A model generated the notes under the pieces. That model was not told where the DNA came from, made no database searches, and saw only the letters and a list, made by a program, of their open reading frames with translations. DNA of 64,000 nucleotides from Stenocarpella maydis (lineage: Eukaryota > Ascomycota > Sordariomycetes > Diaporthales > Diaporthaceae), in assembly GCA_002270565.1 (NCBI GenBank), contig NQMI01000123.1, forward strand, positions 1-64,000, read 5' to 3'. The stretch's first letter is position 1, and each line of letters begins with the position of its first letter. The position numbers and the translations under genes were made by a program. Below are positions 44,683-56,790 of the stretch, piece by piece.

Positions 44683-45562
44683 TCACCTCCTCTGCTGCTC
44701 CAAGTACGCCTGCGCAGCCTTGGTCAGGAACGGCACAGCCTCCTTCTTGATGACCGGCACCGCGTGCGTCATGAACAGCTTCCCGGCCTGCTGCGCGTAC
44801 GCCTTGCCCTTCTTGTTGCCGCCCCCGCCGCCGCCCTTCCTCGCCCCGCCCCTGCCGCCGTACGCGTCCTCATCGTCGTCGTAGTACTGGTGGTCCCGCC
44901 GGGCATCCCCCCCGGCCCCCGTACCGGTCCCGGCCCCCGTACGTTGACCGACGTAGCCCTCCGCGGCGGCGCGCCCCCGGGCTGCCCGTACGGGTCACCG
45001 GGGGGGTCATCCTCGGGGTACCGGGACCGCGGCTGTGGCGGCATGGACTGGCGGTGGCGGGGCCGCGGGGTCCGCGCGCCGTACGGGTCAGCCGCCGCNN
45101 NNGGTCCTGGGGCGACACGCGGCGGCGTGGGGCCGCGGCCTCGGCCTCCCCCGCCGCCGCCGCCGCGGCCCTCCTCGGGCTGTGGCTCTTTGCCCTCCTC
45201 AGGTTCGCGGCCTCGTCCGCCTCGTACGCGCCCCGCCTCTCGCGGAACCGCCGGTCCCTGTCGCCCGTCTTGTGCTCCGCGTCGTGCCGGGACCTCCTGC
45301 CCGGGTGCGGCGACGGCCCATAGGCGGCGTCCCTCGGGCCGTCGCCCCCGTACGGGGACCCCGACCCGTCATCTGATGCGACGACGTTCACGCCGCCGCC
45401 GCCGTGGGTGTTGCGCCGCGGCCTCCTCATCGGCTCCGGATAGGCATGGCGTGAGGAGCGCGGCGGTGCTCGGTCGTAGGCATCGTCGTAGTAATTCGCA
45501 GGTCGTGAGCTGGGCATGTCCCTCGCGCGACGGCCGCCTCGACCGTCATCATACGCGGCCAT
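44683..45562 (-). CDS. Low-complexity Arg/Gly/Pro/Asp protein, damaged by gap and frame errors
   Basis: The start at 45562 reads MAAYDDGRGGRRARDMPSSR and continues as an Arg/Asp/Tyr-rich protein to a four-base N gap at 45099-45102. The C-terminus is convincing in another frame, with KAYAQQAGKLFMTHAVPVIK followed by KEAVPFLTKAAQAYLEQQRR-stop at 44683. The frames do not join. One break coincides with a run of seven G residues near 44907-44913 and another with the gap, so GC-rich assembly error is the simplest explanation. The conserved helical tail is the only ordered part. Function is unknown. Confidence 0.6.
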
Positions 45563-48280
45563 GGTGTTGCTGCAGCCAGCGGGTAGCTGGCTAGGAGAGA
45601 CAGATGGTGCGCCGGTGTTGATTTCCGGCAGCAGGACTCGCGATGGTGTCGTCTGGAGTGGCGACGTTTCTGTGTTGGGGGAAACACGGACGGGGAAGGG
45701 CTGGAGAGCAGCGAGGGACGCAAAGCTGCCGCAAGTTCTAATATGGGGGGTCCTGTGTAAAGGCTATGGGAGGGTGACGTTGAGGTGGAGAAGGACGGAA
45801 TCAGCGGTGAAACTCGCCAATGATCCCGGCCCCTGGTAAACTGGACCACAAGACAAGGAGCGGATGTCGTAGCCGGTCGCGGTCGCAGTCAGATCGGCAG
45901 CGTGGTGGCGATGGCCTTGGGCGTTGGGCCTCGGGCCTTGGACGAGGGGCTTGAGGGAGCCCGTTGGGGGTTTCTCACGAGGGAAAGGCTGGCAGCACGA
46001 TCCCGACTAGCCTGTGCGCAGTGCCGGATCTTGCAGCGGCAGTGTGGCGTGTGTAAAGTGGGTGAGGTGACAGGTTGCAGGCAGCCAGTTGGTATTTCAG
46101 GCGTGGGACAATGTCTGAGACGGTGTTGGGAAATGCGGAGGGATCCGTGGGATGCTCTTGTTGGATGTTTATTAATAACCGTAGCAGGTTTAAAAAAAAA
46201 AAAAAAGGGAAAGGAAAGGAAAGGGGTCAGACACGGGGCTCCGGGTGCAGCTGCCAGAGACAACCATAGAGTACATAAGTAGGTAGGGTACACTAATTAC
46301 ATACTGCGTACTGATTAATGTAGGGATTACTGTAGCTGGGCATGCCCAGGCGCAGAACATTCGAGTGAGGCATTTCATCACGACGCAGCGACCTGCGCTG
46401 GCAGACGGTGTTTCTGGACGGTTCCGGAGCCAGGCACTGCCAGGCACTGCCAGGCACTGCCAGGCACTGCCATGGTCACACAGCAAGGATGCTACGACAG
46501 CAAAGCATACACCACACAGTCCTCGCCTGTGCTGCCGTGCCAGCCTGTCAGGTGAGGACGCGACACCTGTCCTGCTGCAGACGTCATATGCCGTGCCCAT
46601 CACCTCTGTCAACTGGCGCCCATCACCTGCTGTGCGACGTGCAGCCCGCTGGCCCTGCGCCCTCACCGGTATCCGAGTTTATAGTCGGGTGCTTACTCCG
46701 TCAGTCCGTACATGGTGTAGTAGCTACCTATGTACTACGTGTATTAGTATATACCGAGCCTCCACCGGTCAAACCAGCCCAGGTCGCCGTCGGGCCAGAT
46801 GATGCTGGCCCGCTGACGGGGCTGACGCGAGGCACCAGATGGGGTGACCTGGGCCGCATGACGTCGTGCTGCAGCTGGCCCCATCTGCGCCCGTCGACTC
46901 GGATCGTGGCCTTTTAATACACTGCACTGCACTTAATTAGTGTAGTGTATACTAAATCGGGTGACATCCCGCCGCTTTGTCTCGTCACTTCTGGCTGCCG
47001 GTGCCACTGTCACCACGGCTGGGGCGTCCCCCCTCTTCACTACACGTGTAGGGCCCCCGCATACAGTCCTCGGTACCACACCCTCGCGTGCATGCAACAC
47101 ATGGAAGCGGCTGCTCCTTGTAGCCTCACTGCCTCTTTCGTCCCCCCCGCCTGCTGCAGACAGACTTGTCTCCTGCTCTTTGGCTCCTGCACAACCGTCG
47201 ATCGTTTCGGTGTAACATCTCACACCTCCCGAGTCAGTTCCGTTGATTTCAGGGCGGCCAGACAGAAATGCTGCAGCTGGCCGACCCGCCTTTGCCTACG
47301 TCATCGGGTATGTACAAGGCCAAATCAGTGCGAGTAGATGCTGGGTAATCCTCAGCCTTAGTAATCACGGAGCCATGGTATCGTGGAAGAGCTGTCGAGG
47401 ACGCTACGGACAACGTCCGCTTCTGATGCCTGGGTGATATCTTCTTCGGTCCCCGGGACAAAGTATTTGTCCCGGGCAAAAGCTTTGGCGATATACTCTT
47501 GTTGGCGCTTTTTAACCGGCCCGCAAATGAGTACCTAAATTTTGAGGTGAAGGACCAAGTCGGTGCGTCTGACAACGGACTAGATGACTTTGTAATGATT
47601 TAGGGTTGAAGCTCTCTGAATGTTGGAGTAAATAATTGCGGGCGATTCTTAGAATGTTTGATAAAATGATTTCAACAAAGAAAACGAGAAGACAGCCATG
47701 TTCTTAGTGCTGTCTTAAGTAATTGTTTGAACACAAGTCTGACCCCCACCATTGAGTCTTTGGCTCACCTAGGCCCTGCTCCTTCCCTGCGAGTACCCGG
47801 CTAACCTCAGACTCGACCAGGCCCACAGCTGTCCCAAGCTAATTGTATCGTTTCTGACTCTTCGCCAGGGAAGGGATTGATATTTTGTTGTGCGAGGCGT
47901 AACTGTGGATATCTACACACCTATTTTTTAGTGCTTCGGGACGATTATGGACCAAGGTCGCGAGGCAAGAAGAAGCGGATCCATTTGAGTCAACAATCTC
48001 CAACCAACGCTTGAAATCCTTGGTTCTGGCCAGGTCCCTTCGCCGCACACATGGCCGTGGTGGACATTGAATGCGGAGCTCGCGAGTGGCTTGGTCTAGC
48101 TAATGGTCAGCTCCGCTGGTCCCCCGTCGCCGAGGTCTCAGGGTCCAGTCCAGCCAGACTGGGGGAGTTGAGGTGCTCTGCGACTGGAAATGGATTTCCA
48201 ATGTGACGTGTTGGGTTCCTTTGAGCGGGCAAAGGTCAATGTTACCATCGTGACCAGCGAAATGCTATGTATGGTTGCAA
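45563..48280. other. Gene-poor region with short tandem repeats
   Basis: A 10-bp unit caggcactgc occurs four times at 46431-46470. A run of about 14 A residues is at 46192-46206, followed by gggaaaggaaaggaaagg. A degenerate coding-like stretch lies at about 47350-47535 (listed separately). Nothing else is supported. Confidence 0.5.
47350..47535 (+). pseudogene. Unidentified decayed coding fragment
   Basis: One plus-strand frame reads EPWYRGRAVEDATDNVRF, a TGA, then GDIFFGPRDKVFVPGKSFGD and ILLLALFNRPANEY, which look protein-like and hydrophobically ordered. It contains a perfect 11-bp inverted repeat (cccgggacaaa ... tttgtcccggg) near 47454-47478. I cannot name a family and the fragment has no convincing ends. 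Confidence 0.25.
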
Positions 48281-50215
48281 AGTTGGTGCTCTTAAGCAGG
48301 TGTTGGTCCATAACTCCACTCTATGGGCAGGGAAGACTGCATGCCCCACCGACTTGAAGTTGTGCCGTACCAATCATCCTACACTTTTTTGAAGATTTCC
48401 GTTTCTCAACTCTACAAACACCAAGGTGCCAATCACGCTATCAGGCCAAGGTTTTCGAAGCCAAATACTCGGCGAAGTCCTGCCCATCAAGACTATATCA
48501 TTTACCGGAATCTGATCCAAGGCACAATCATGGAGGCTACATGTCAAACCCCGCAGGGAACTCGCGCTTCCTCCAAGCTTAACCCCTTCTTTTGGAGTCC
48601 TCCAGCCGACCCTGACAAGCCAGCCCTGCCATATCTCCCGGGCTTCTCTGTCTGAATCTCCCGGCATTCACCACCACCAGCATATGCTACTGCTGAAGAG
48701 CTCGGCGAGCTTGGATACCGCGAGCGAGTACCAATTAAGGCGGACGGCCTTTACGAAATCACTCAGAGTGAGGCTGTCGCTCTTAACCCTCCAGTCGATG
48801 GCGTCCCCCCGGGCCCTGCACAGACCGGGACAGCCCAGTTGACTGTTACTTCGCCATCGCCACTGGGTCAGTTCGGGGTGCCCAGATTGTTGCCTGCAAT
48901 ACTATTTTAGAAGATGGGCCCCGATTTAAAGCATATGCCAAGATATACGACCCGTTATACTACAACTTTCAGGACGGTCGTTGCCCGCAGGACTGTGTTC
49001 GAGAGGCTGACGATGACTATATTGGGGAAACATGGGCTTACAGCTTCCTGGAACAAGAGACCAACCAAACAGGTTCGTTTTGTCCCAAATACTCCGGGTC
49101 ATGGACATTTACCCTCCCTATCACTCTGGAAGCTATGGGTCAATCGATACAAAGACCGATTCGTCTAATCCTACTAGAGCGTCTGGAAGGAGCTAGTATA
49201 CAAGGATCTCGTGCTCAGAATAACCTTACTCGAGGTTCACTTACAGACTCGTTTCATTATCCTGAAGAATACCGGCTTGGGGTGCTCGCGCGGGCAATGG
49301 ATGGGTACGTCAGATTGAAGCAAGCAGGCATCGAGCAGGCCGGCTTTGCAGAACGCAACATCTTTCTAGTCACAGTAGACAACGAAGAGCCCGGTACCAA
49401 ACCGGACAAAATTGTGTGGTCTCCTTCTCCCGCGCATTGTTCTTATCGATTATAACCACGCGCATATGCGGCAGGACTTATCGTCAGACGAAGCCGAAAC
49501 GCGTCCCGAGAATCCTGCCTTCGAATTCTGGAGTAAATATCTCTTCAGGGAGATGGCCGGTTGGGTACCCGGCCGGTGGAGCGACATCAAGATCCAGCAG
49601 CAGTGGCTTCTGTGGAGGTTTTGCGGGCGCGACCGACAGGAACTCTACCGCCCTGTTCCTCAGTGGATAGCTGCCCAGCGGCCCGCCGCTGGTGGACGTA
49701 GCAACTCAGCTCAAAATGGAAGCCGGACTGCAATTATTCCAAAGAGGGAAGGGGAGACGGGGGCAGCCTTTTGGAGTCCCAATGTAAAGGCTTTTGCAAG
49801 GCAGCCGGCTCAGTTCAAAGATGAGAACTTGTTCCAGATTTAGTGGGACAATTTGTAGTCCGTCATGTCGACCCAGCGATACAATGGGCCGTGGAGAGTA
49901 CTACCTAAGTAGGTAGACAACAAGCTGAAGCCCATCTGTCCCGTCCTGTCTCGATCTGGGGAGTGGTTATCCAAGACGCTAAGCTCTCGAGGGTCTACCT
50001 AGTGCTGCAAGTATAACATTAGCTGCGAGACGATGCACACCTTTCTCCCCAGCCCCAGTAGGGGCTGTAAGTTTAACACCACTAGTTAGATATATACTAT
50101 ATGTTTTAGATTTCGATATGGGTCATTAGTAATAGTGTTCTCATCTGGCTATGCGACAAAAAACGGCTGAGCTAGCCAGTCGAGGTACTACAGAGGACAT
50201 AGTTCCAAATTTGAC
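48280..50215. repeat. Duplicated segment, copy A
   Basis: The sequence from aagttggtgct (48280) to tccaaattt (about 50213) recurs in the same orientation at 53766-54612 and 57371-58757. It includes the kinase-like pseudogene and about 370 bp 3' of it. This copy is mostly GC-normal, so RIP affected it much less than copy B. Copy A lacks about 350 bp that copy B carries at 58025-58385. Confidence 0.85.
48530..49843 (+). pseudogene. Fungal protein-kinase-like / phosphotransferase-fold protein, broken
   Basis: Three reading segments form one protein: 48530-48815 (NPFFWSPPADPDKPALPYLP, AYATAEELGELGYRERVP), about 48815-49420 (FKAYAKIYDPLYYNFQ, GSWTFTLPITLEAMG, LILLERLEGASI), and 49420-49843 (VLIDYNHAHMRQ, FWSKYLFREMAGWVPGRW). 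The last segment contains the Brenner-like catalytic motif seen in kinase-like fungal proteins. Lesions are a TGA at 48653-48655, a frameshift near 48815-48825 and another near 49415-49425. The region belongs to a 1.9-kb duplicated segment whose other copy is at 53.8-58.8 kb. The family name is a tentative reading of motifs. The natural substrate is unknown. Confidence 0.62.
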
Positions 50216-50757
50216 CAAAATACAAACTGTCCACTGTTCACCCAACTAAGGAGACATGATTCCAAATGGAGTATGAATGGGCAAGGCAGGCAAGCTTGAT
50301 ATACTTAGAATAGCCTATATATCTTTCTAATATAATTATAAGTAACTTATAGTTATTGATTTTATATAATAGTAAGTATTTACCCATTAAGTTATAGTTC
50401 TTAAGCTTTAGTATAGTCCTTGCTTTAACCTGGACTTAATTATTATACTAAGTATCTATATACATTCTACTACTATTTATAGTCCCGTTATTAGCTCTAT
50501 TTATTTATTTAAAGTAAGAAAGCTTAGGTTGGGGATTTTCTTACGGTTGGTCCTCGGCTTATGATTGGCTATACTATTACCGTATCTTTCTCCACCAACT
50601 GTTAGCAGACCCACTTAGCACCTCCTCCGAGTTCTCATCCATTACCACACAAACACACAAGAATTCATCGTCAATCGCGGTTTCAAGGCAACCAAACACA
50701 CCAATCAACCTGGGCATATTGCCACTTTCCTGCTGCAAATTCATCCTGTCTACCAAC
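50216..50757. other. AT-rich intergenic stretch
   Basis: Bases 50290-50530 are AT-rich without coding frames and look RIP-mutated. The region from 50570 probably holds the promoter of the next gene. Confidence 0.5.
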
Positions 50758-51419
50758 ATGGGTGCTGAAGATTTACGCAGGACCGTGGCCAAAGCCGAGT
50801 TCAAGAAAGAACACCTTGCCATCCAAAAGAGCCCACTTGAGGATCCCAAAATCTGGGAGGAGGCCAGGAAGGCATTTGCGAATGGCTATAAGCGACCGGA
50901 GCCCTGCTTTTACGTCATCACGGCCCCCGAGGACAACAACCACCCGGTTCCTCTGGCGGAGATGATACAGAAGCTGGCCGAGATGAAGTCGCCCCCAAAG
51001 GTCATCAAACTACCTATACAGGCCTCCACGGAGGCAATCCCCGCGAGCCGCAGATTTAAAAGGACGGCAAGCCGCAGAAAGCTAAAGTTTGCAAGATTAG
51101 TTGGGACGAGCTCTCGGTGATCAATCAAAAGCACGTAACCGACCCGGCATTGTTTGTCTGGATCAATGGGGAACCCTCTGGGGTTTTTGTGGTGAAGGAG
51201 GCAAACGGGGACAAGAACAAGAAGGTCACTGCAAAGTTAAGGGAGGGACTTGCGGCAGGGGCAGGGCATATTAGCGTCCAGAGATTTTGCTCAAACAGAG
51301 ATCCAGACAAAACCCATTTTCAGCCTCAGCATCTTGACCCATACTCAAGTATGAAATTCACAATGCTATACTCGTTGTGCGGCCGGGATCTCGGGCCCCA
51401 AAGTACTTGGAGGTCTTAG
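50758..51419 (+). pseudogene. Unrecognised protein with one frameshift
   Basis: The frame from 50758 (MGAEDLRRTVAKAEFKKEHL) reads to about 51045 with good character (EEARKAFANGYKRPEPCFYV). It then passes to another frame reading KDGKPQKAKVCKISWDEL and DPALFVWINGEPSGVFVVKE. An in-frame TAA in the second frame lies near 51058, so an indel lies between. The end is uncertain; 51419 is the stop of the second frame. No domain is recognised. A short intron around 51040-51065 is too small to explain the change. Confidence 0.45.
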
Positions 51420-51480
51420 AAACGTCTTGGCAGGTTGGTCCTAAGTATGTCATGGTGAAAGTACCGCACTGCCATCTTCT

Positions 51481-51786
51481 CTAGTCCTTAGATTCTCGTG
51501 GGGGAAATTTTGCCTCGCCCTTGGCATCTGGCCCCCAGCCACCAACCCCATACGCAGCTCCATAGCCAGCAAAACCGCTCGCCGGGCCGGCGTCGATCTT
51601 TCCCGCGGCTTGGTTGCCCGCAACCCCATCTCGATCCTTCGCCCAGTCCTTGAGTTCGTCTCTCGACATGCCGGTGTACTTCTTCAGGTCTTGCTCTGGG
51701 ATGGGCTTGCTGGCCTTTGCGTCCTTGAAGCGCTGATAGAGCGACTTCTTTCCCTGGTCCTTGTCGGCTGAGTCTCGAGTGGCCAT
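51481..51786 (-). CDS. Small conserved-looking hydrophilic protein
   Basis: This intronless frame of 101 residues starts at 51786. The first half is charged and helical (KSLYQRFKDAKASKPIPEQD, GMSRDELKDWAKDRDG). The second half is rich in Gly and Ala (GFAGYGAAYGVGGWGPDAKG). Codon bias is coding-like. No domain, signal peptide or membrane segment is seen. It resembles the small hydrophilic unknown proteins common in ascomycetes. Confidence 0.7.
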   Translation of the reverse strand: MATRDSADKDQGKKSLYQRFKDAKASKPIPEQDLKKYTGMSRDELKDWAKDRDGVAGNQAAGKIDAGPASGFAGYGAAYGVGGWGPDAKGEAKFPPRESKD

Positions 51787-53765
51787 CTCGGCTGATGGGG
51801 TTGAGCCTGCGACTTGATCGTGTGAGTCGAGTATCCGAGGTCCGTTTCAGAAATAGAGCTCACTCTTACAGTGCGAAGCCAAGCTGGGCAGTCAATCTGT
51901 CGGTATAGTGCGTGTGTTGAAATTGCGAGATGGGGGAGTGAAACAAAGTTCCAGGAACCGGTCGTGTCAAGAAAAACAAAAAGGAAAAAGCGTTGAAGCC
52001 CTGGGTCATCATGCAAGGGGCAGCATGATGTAACCGGTGAAAGGGGGTTATGTACCACGCTGCCCAAATCCAGTACTGGAAGCTGATTCATTGACGGTCT
52101 ACTTAGTTGTTACTTTCAAGAGGATCAGCGGCATCATCTGACCAATTAGGGGGTCAAGACCAGTGTACGTAATAAGGGGCGCAGCACAGAAGTGCAGATT
52201 TGGAAGAAAGGGATGTAACAACTTTGCCTTTCGTGGGATTGGCGTCAGCGGACTTCATATGATTTGCTGTCTGTCGAGCCTACTAGGAGCTACTGAGTCG
52301 TATTATCTTTTTAGCCTTGCATGGGTCCCCAGGCCGAGGGAGCGAAGGATTCCAAATGTCAACGCAAGAATGGGGCACGAACCCAAATACCATCACCAAT
52401 GGGCATTCTTAACCCAGTGAAGTCAAGAAACTACCTCGCTATGATTCCTACCAGTATTCTTCCACACCCTTGATGAAGCCAACGATCATCAGGCTACGCG
52501 AACGCAAAGCCTTACTGCGACCAAGGATTCTGCCCTGTCTTGCAACTTGGGCTGCCTTGCATGGGCTCTGCGGTATTCACCGTGCCTCTAATTACCGAGC
52601 GTGATACCACGCTAACATGCGAATTCAGCTTTTCATGGGATTTGGAACTCTGAGCAAACTAAGGCACTCCAAATCTCATGAGCGTTTGCTCCTGGGAGCA
52701 TTTGTTGCTGGGCCCACGCTGGTAGGAATGTTCAAGTCCCCTAGATGGTTAGTGTCCCTGGACCAAATAATAGCAATATCAGAGAGATCATTCGAACACA
52801 GTTGGCGCTCTCCTGGGTAAATATGTGGGTGGCTATGAAGTATTACAAGGCTGGCTGAGAGTGAGGCGGGCTGACAGTGAGACCCGAATCCTTTGGGACA
52901 CCACGGCCCAGTCCATGTGCTCACATAAATCAAGACATTACCAGGTATGGAAGCCTGGAGCGCGGAACCCGGGCCCATGACGGTTCGAAATCGATGAGCA
53001 ACTTGAAACGCGTAAAAGAATCCTATTCTGGCAAGGGTTGTGATGATTTAGCGTATGAAAGAATGCCGCTCAATGCCATGTTGGCGCCAACAGACCTAAG
53101 CGCTGCAACATCTTCTCGCCATGTCGGTAACGGTTGGTTTATGTCCGCCAGAGAGCCGAGCTTTCAAATGGACCAACAGGTCGCCGAAGGAATACGTTAA
53201 TCTCTGATCGAGCAATAGAGCCCCAGACGCCTTGAATTTCTGCAAGTTGTTGATGAGGATCCACGGTGGTAATGAAGGATTTTTCCGGGATCGTGTAAAC
53301 CTCCTTTAGCAGGCCAACAGGGCATTGCGAAGATGGTGATCATCTAGATATCAGTTCCTTGACTACACCAGACTCACTCATCCTGGTGTGTGGTGTCTGA
53401 GTAACTACATAGCCTTATCAGCCTCCACAAGTGCAGCATTGTTGACTCGCCGTGGTTTTCTAAGTTTGGTTCATTTAATGTTACTAGTTTCGTGCCTCTT
53501 GATAAGAAGCAGACATGATATGAGCATGCTAATCTTCTCCCGGACCTGCTGCTGATGTATGCAATCCGAGCTGAAAAGATGGCCGCCGTTACTAATGGTG
53601 TTGCAATTGCCGCAAAAATGTCTGGTCCTTGAGGTTGGACTGCTCCGGCACCCAGCAGCAGAAGCCTTTGCTCCCAAATGCAGGTGATAATGCCTCGGCA
53701 ACACAGTCACCACCTTGCTACCACATAAGCCAGCCTAGACACTGAACTCAAGCCTATCCCCGGCG
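51787..53765. other. Gene-free region between copies of the duplication
   Basis: Short frames on both strands lack coding bias. I see no repeats of note and no gene. Confidence 0.45.
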
Positions 53766-54612
53766 AAGTTGGTGCTGTCAAGCAGGTGTTGGTTGCGTAA
53801 TCTACCTAGGTACATAACTCCCCTCTATTGGCAGGGAAGACTGCATGCCCCGCCGAATTCAAGCTGCGCCATAATTACCAATCATCCTATAATTTTTTGA
53901 ATCGAAAGATTCCTTTTTCCAACTATACAAACACCAAGGTACTAATCACGCTATCAGGCCAAGACTTTTAAAGCAAAATACTAAGTTAAATTCTATGCAT
54001 TAAGACTGTATTAATTACTTAAATTTAAGTTAAGGTATAATTATGAAGGGTATATATATATAATTATGTAGGAAACTAATACTTTCTTTAAATTTAACTC
54101 CTTTTTTTTTAAAAGTTCTTTAGTTAACTTCAATAAGCTAACCTTATAATACCTTTGAAGCCTTTTCATTTAAATATCTCAATATTTATTATTATTAGTA
54201 TATAATAATCTTAAACAGCTTAATAAATTCGAACACTATAAATATACATTAATCAACATATATGACCTTTATAAAGTTACTTAGAATAAAGCTATTATTT
54301 TTAAGTCTTTATTTAATAATATCTCCTTAAGCTTTATATATATTAAAATAGCTTAGTTAATTATTACTTTATTTATTATTACTGAGGTAATTTAAGTTAT
54401 TGAAAGTATAACTTATAATATTATCTTAAAAAATAAGAATCAATTTATAATATATATTAAGATATATGATCTGTTATATGATAACTTTTAAGATACTTAT
54501 TACTTATAGGACTATATTTAAAAAGCTAATAATAATTATATTAGGGAAATATAGATTTATAACTTAAACTTATTAAAACAAGGGACTAACTAAATAAGTT
54601 TATGTTATCTTA
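53766..54612. repeat. Duplicated segment, copy B left part, RIP-mutated
   Basis: This aligns with 48280 to about 49100 in the same orientation. The first 200 bases remain similar (ggcagggaagactgcatgcc is shared exactly). From about 53970 the sequence becomes extremely AT-rich while still aligning base by base, with C-to-T and G-to-A differences throughout (for example gggaactcgcgcttcctcc against ggaaactaatactttcttt). This is the expected RIP pattern. The kinase-like frame is destroyed here. Confidence 0.85.
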
Positions 54613-55570
54613 ATGTAATAATCACATCAAACCTTTATGGGGTTCAATAGGTAACCTGTAGGGTTTATGTTAGCAGAGCGGCGCAGAGGCGGCACGTGAC
54701 TGAGTTGCAGTATACGTAGACACTGTTCACGAAGAGGGTATGATCAGAAGCTGTAAGGCTATATCCAGTTGGTAGAACTGAATACTTAGATTGGCGACTG
54801 AAGAGTCTGTTCTATGAGAGCTATCTACTGTGGTGATTACCATGTCCGTATATATATTCTGACTCTTCAGTGGCTCGCTGGCTCGCAGGGCGAGCCTTCG
54901 AGTCGTGGTGTGAGGCTCGAAGGATCCTTTGTCGAGCGGCTCGTGTGGCTCGCAAACGAGCGTTGCGAGCCAGACCCTAACCCTGGCCTGGCGCATCCCG
55001 TTATCTTGTGCCTGCGGGGTTGCGTCGTGGCAGTTGGTCTCGATTACCCTGGGTCCTGGGGTGCCATCGTATTGGTTCATAACACTTAAGTATTATAAGT
55101 GTCAGGGCCCATTGTGGCATTAGTGCTAGAGGGCTCGGAAGTAGGCTTGCTGTGGGCGATTAAACGACTATGTGGGCCCTTATCGGGCCTTATCGGATAC
55201 TAGCCCTCCCACGCTACTATATAGTAGCTATTGAGAAGCGAGAGCCTTGAGAGGAAAGGGAGGCTCCTTAGGTTCAATTTGACTACTATTGCCCTATGTG
55301 GGCGTGCTGGCCCTATTACTCTACCTTTGCTTTCATTACCCTTATACTCTAAGCCTAAAGGGGCCCCTGGATGGGGCCCTTTTTGCTAAATATAGCTTGG
55401 GCTAAAGCCTAAGCTTATTATAAACTAAAAGATTTTAAAGTAGTAGTAATTTCAGCTATTTTAAAGTAAATTCATTAGTAAATTCCTAGTATATTTTCTT
55501 GAACTTCTAAATTATATATTTATAAAGAAATTTAATTCATATTTAAAAGTATTAGTTATTCTTCTTAAAT

Positions 55571-56003
55571 CTAATATGAAGTATTAAAATGGAGCTAGGA
55601 TTAAGAAGTAGCTACTCTACTTTCTTATATAAAAATATTTATATATACCTTATTAAATTTCTTAAATTATACTTAAAGTAAATTAAAATTCCGAGGTTTA
55701 ATTATAAGTATATAAATAAACTATAATATTCTTTTTAGAAACTTTAAACTTTCTTTAGCTTAATTATTTAAAACAATTTAATTTTAAACCCTTATAATTT
55801 TATTTTTAAATATAATTTATATAAAATTTAAAATTCTTATAAAAAACATTATAATTAAAATATTAAAAATTTAGTTATTTGAAAATTTATATTTATTTTA
55901 AGCCTAATTTAAAGGTTTTAATAAAATATATATAAATATTTTTATATAAAAAAGTAATCTAGCTACTTTTTAATTCTAACTATTTCTTAATACTTTATAT
56001 TAG
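55571..56003. repeat. 433-bp AT-rich palindrome
   Basis: The outer ends ctaatatgaagtatt (55571) and aatactttatattag (ends 56003) are inverted copies. Pairing continues inward (tatataaaaatatttatata and its complement at 55625-55645 and 55927-55950) to a centre near 55787. The arms of about 215 bp have diverged by transitions, so it is an old hairpin element modified by RIP. Confidence 0.68.
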
Positions 56004-56378
56004 CTAGTTTTATATATTATGTCAGGGCCTATCATGCCTATCAGGGCATATCATGCTACTCCAGAAGGAGCCCCAGTATCAGAACTCCACAGAGGGGGCC
56101 TTCTCTAATAACATGCCGGCTAAAGGTTATTCTTTTACGCATTAAAAGAAAAACAATAGGGCAGCAAGTAAGCCAGAATACATTAAAGGCTAGCTATAGA
56201 AGAAAAAAGTTTAGCTAGCAGAAAAAAGAAAGGAAAGAAAGGATAAGTTTAATTATACCTATTACTATAAATATATTGCTTCTATATTATTATTCTACTA
56301 CTCTACCACTATATATATCTATTTACTCTACTTATATTTGTTAAACGGAACCGCTCAGCAGGGCGTTGGTACTCCGTG

Positions 56379-56448
56379 CAAGGAGTTACCCTAGACTTCG
56401 TTGTAAGGAGTTACCCTAGACTTTCTAGCAAGGAGTTACCCTAGACTT
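56379..56448 (+). repeat. Three-copy 25-bp tandem repeat
   Basis: The 18-base core aaggagttaccctagact occurs at 56380, 56405 and 56430 with variable 5-7 base spacers. No coding role is apparent. Confidence 0.85.
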
Positions 56449-56790
56449 GCGAGTCAGGCGATTTTGCTAAGTACGCCCAGTGCGTGCGTGACGCAAGATG
56501 AGTTTGGTGGCCGTGAGTTGATTATTTTGGCCTGCATTTGCACCTTAATTCAGACCTCTGCATTACCCTTATTTCTTACTCAAAAAGTATATAACTTAGT
56601 GCATTGGATAGCTTGATTTCTGAAGTTCATATTTACTTAATTTGGGCATTGCTAGGGCTATGGTTGGCTNNNTAAAATAGACCTTGGGGCCGCTGGCTCA
56701 ATTGTCAGCCCTAGTATCTACATTCTATTGCCAGCCCGAAGCAATCGTCAACTCGCCAATCGTCAACTCGCACACCCAACGGCCCAGGGA

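Noticed and set aside
44764..45594. 276-codon plus-strand frame crossing an N gap
   Set aside because: It is the antisense of a low-complexity gene whose end is well supported on the other strand.
54970..54985. Telomere-like ccctaaccctgg
   Set aside because: It is a single partial unit, not an array.
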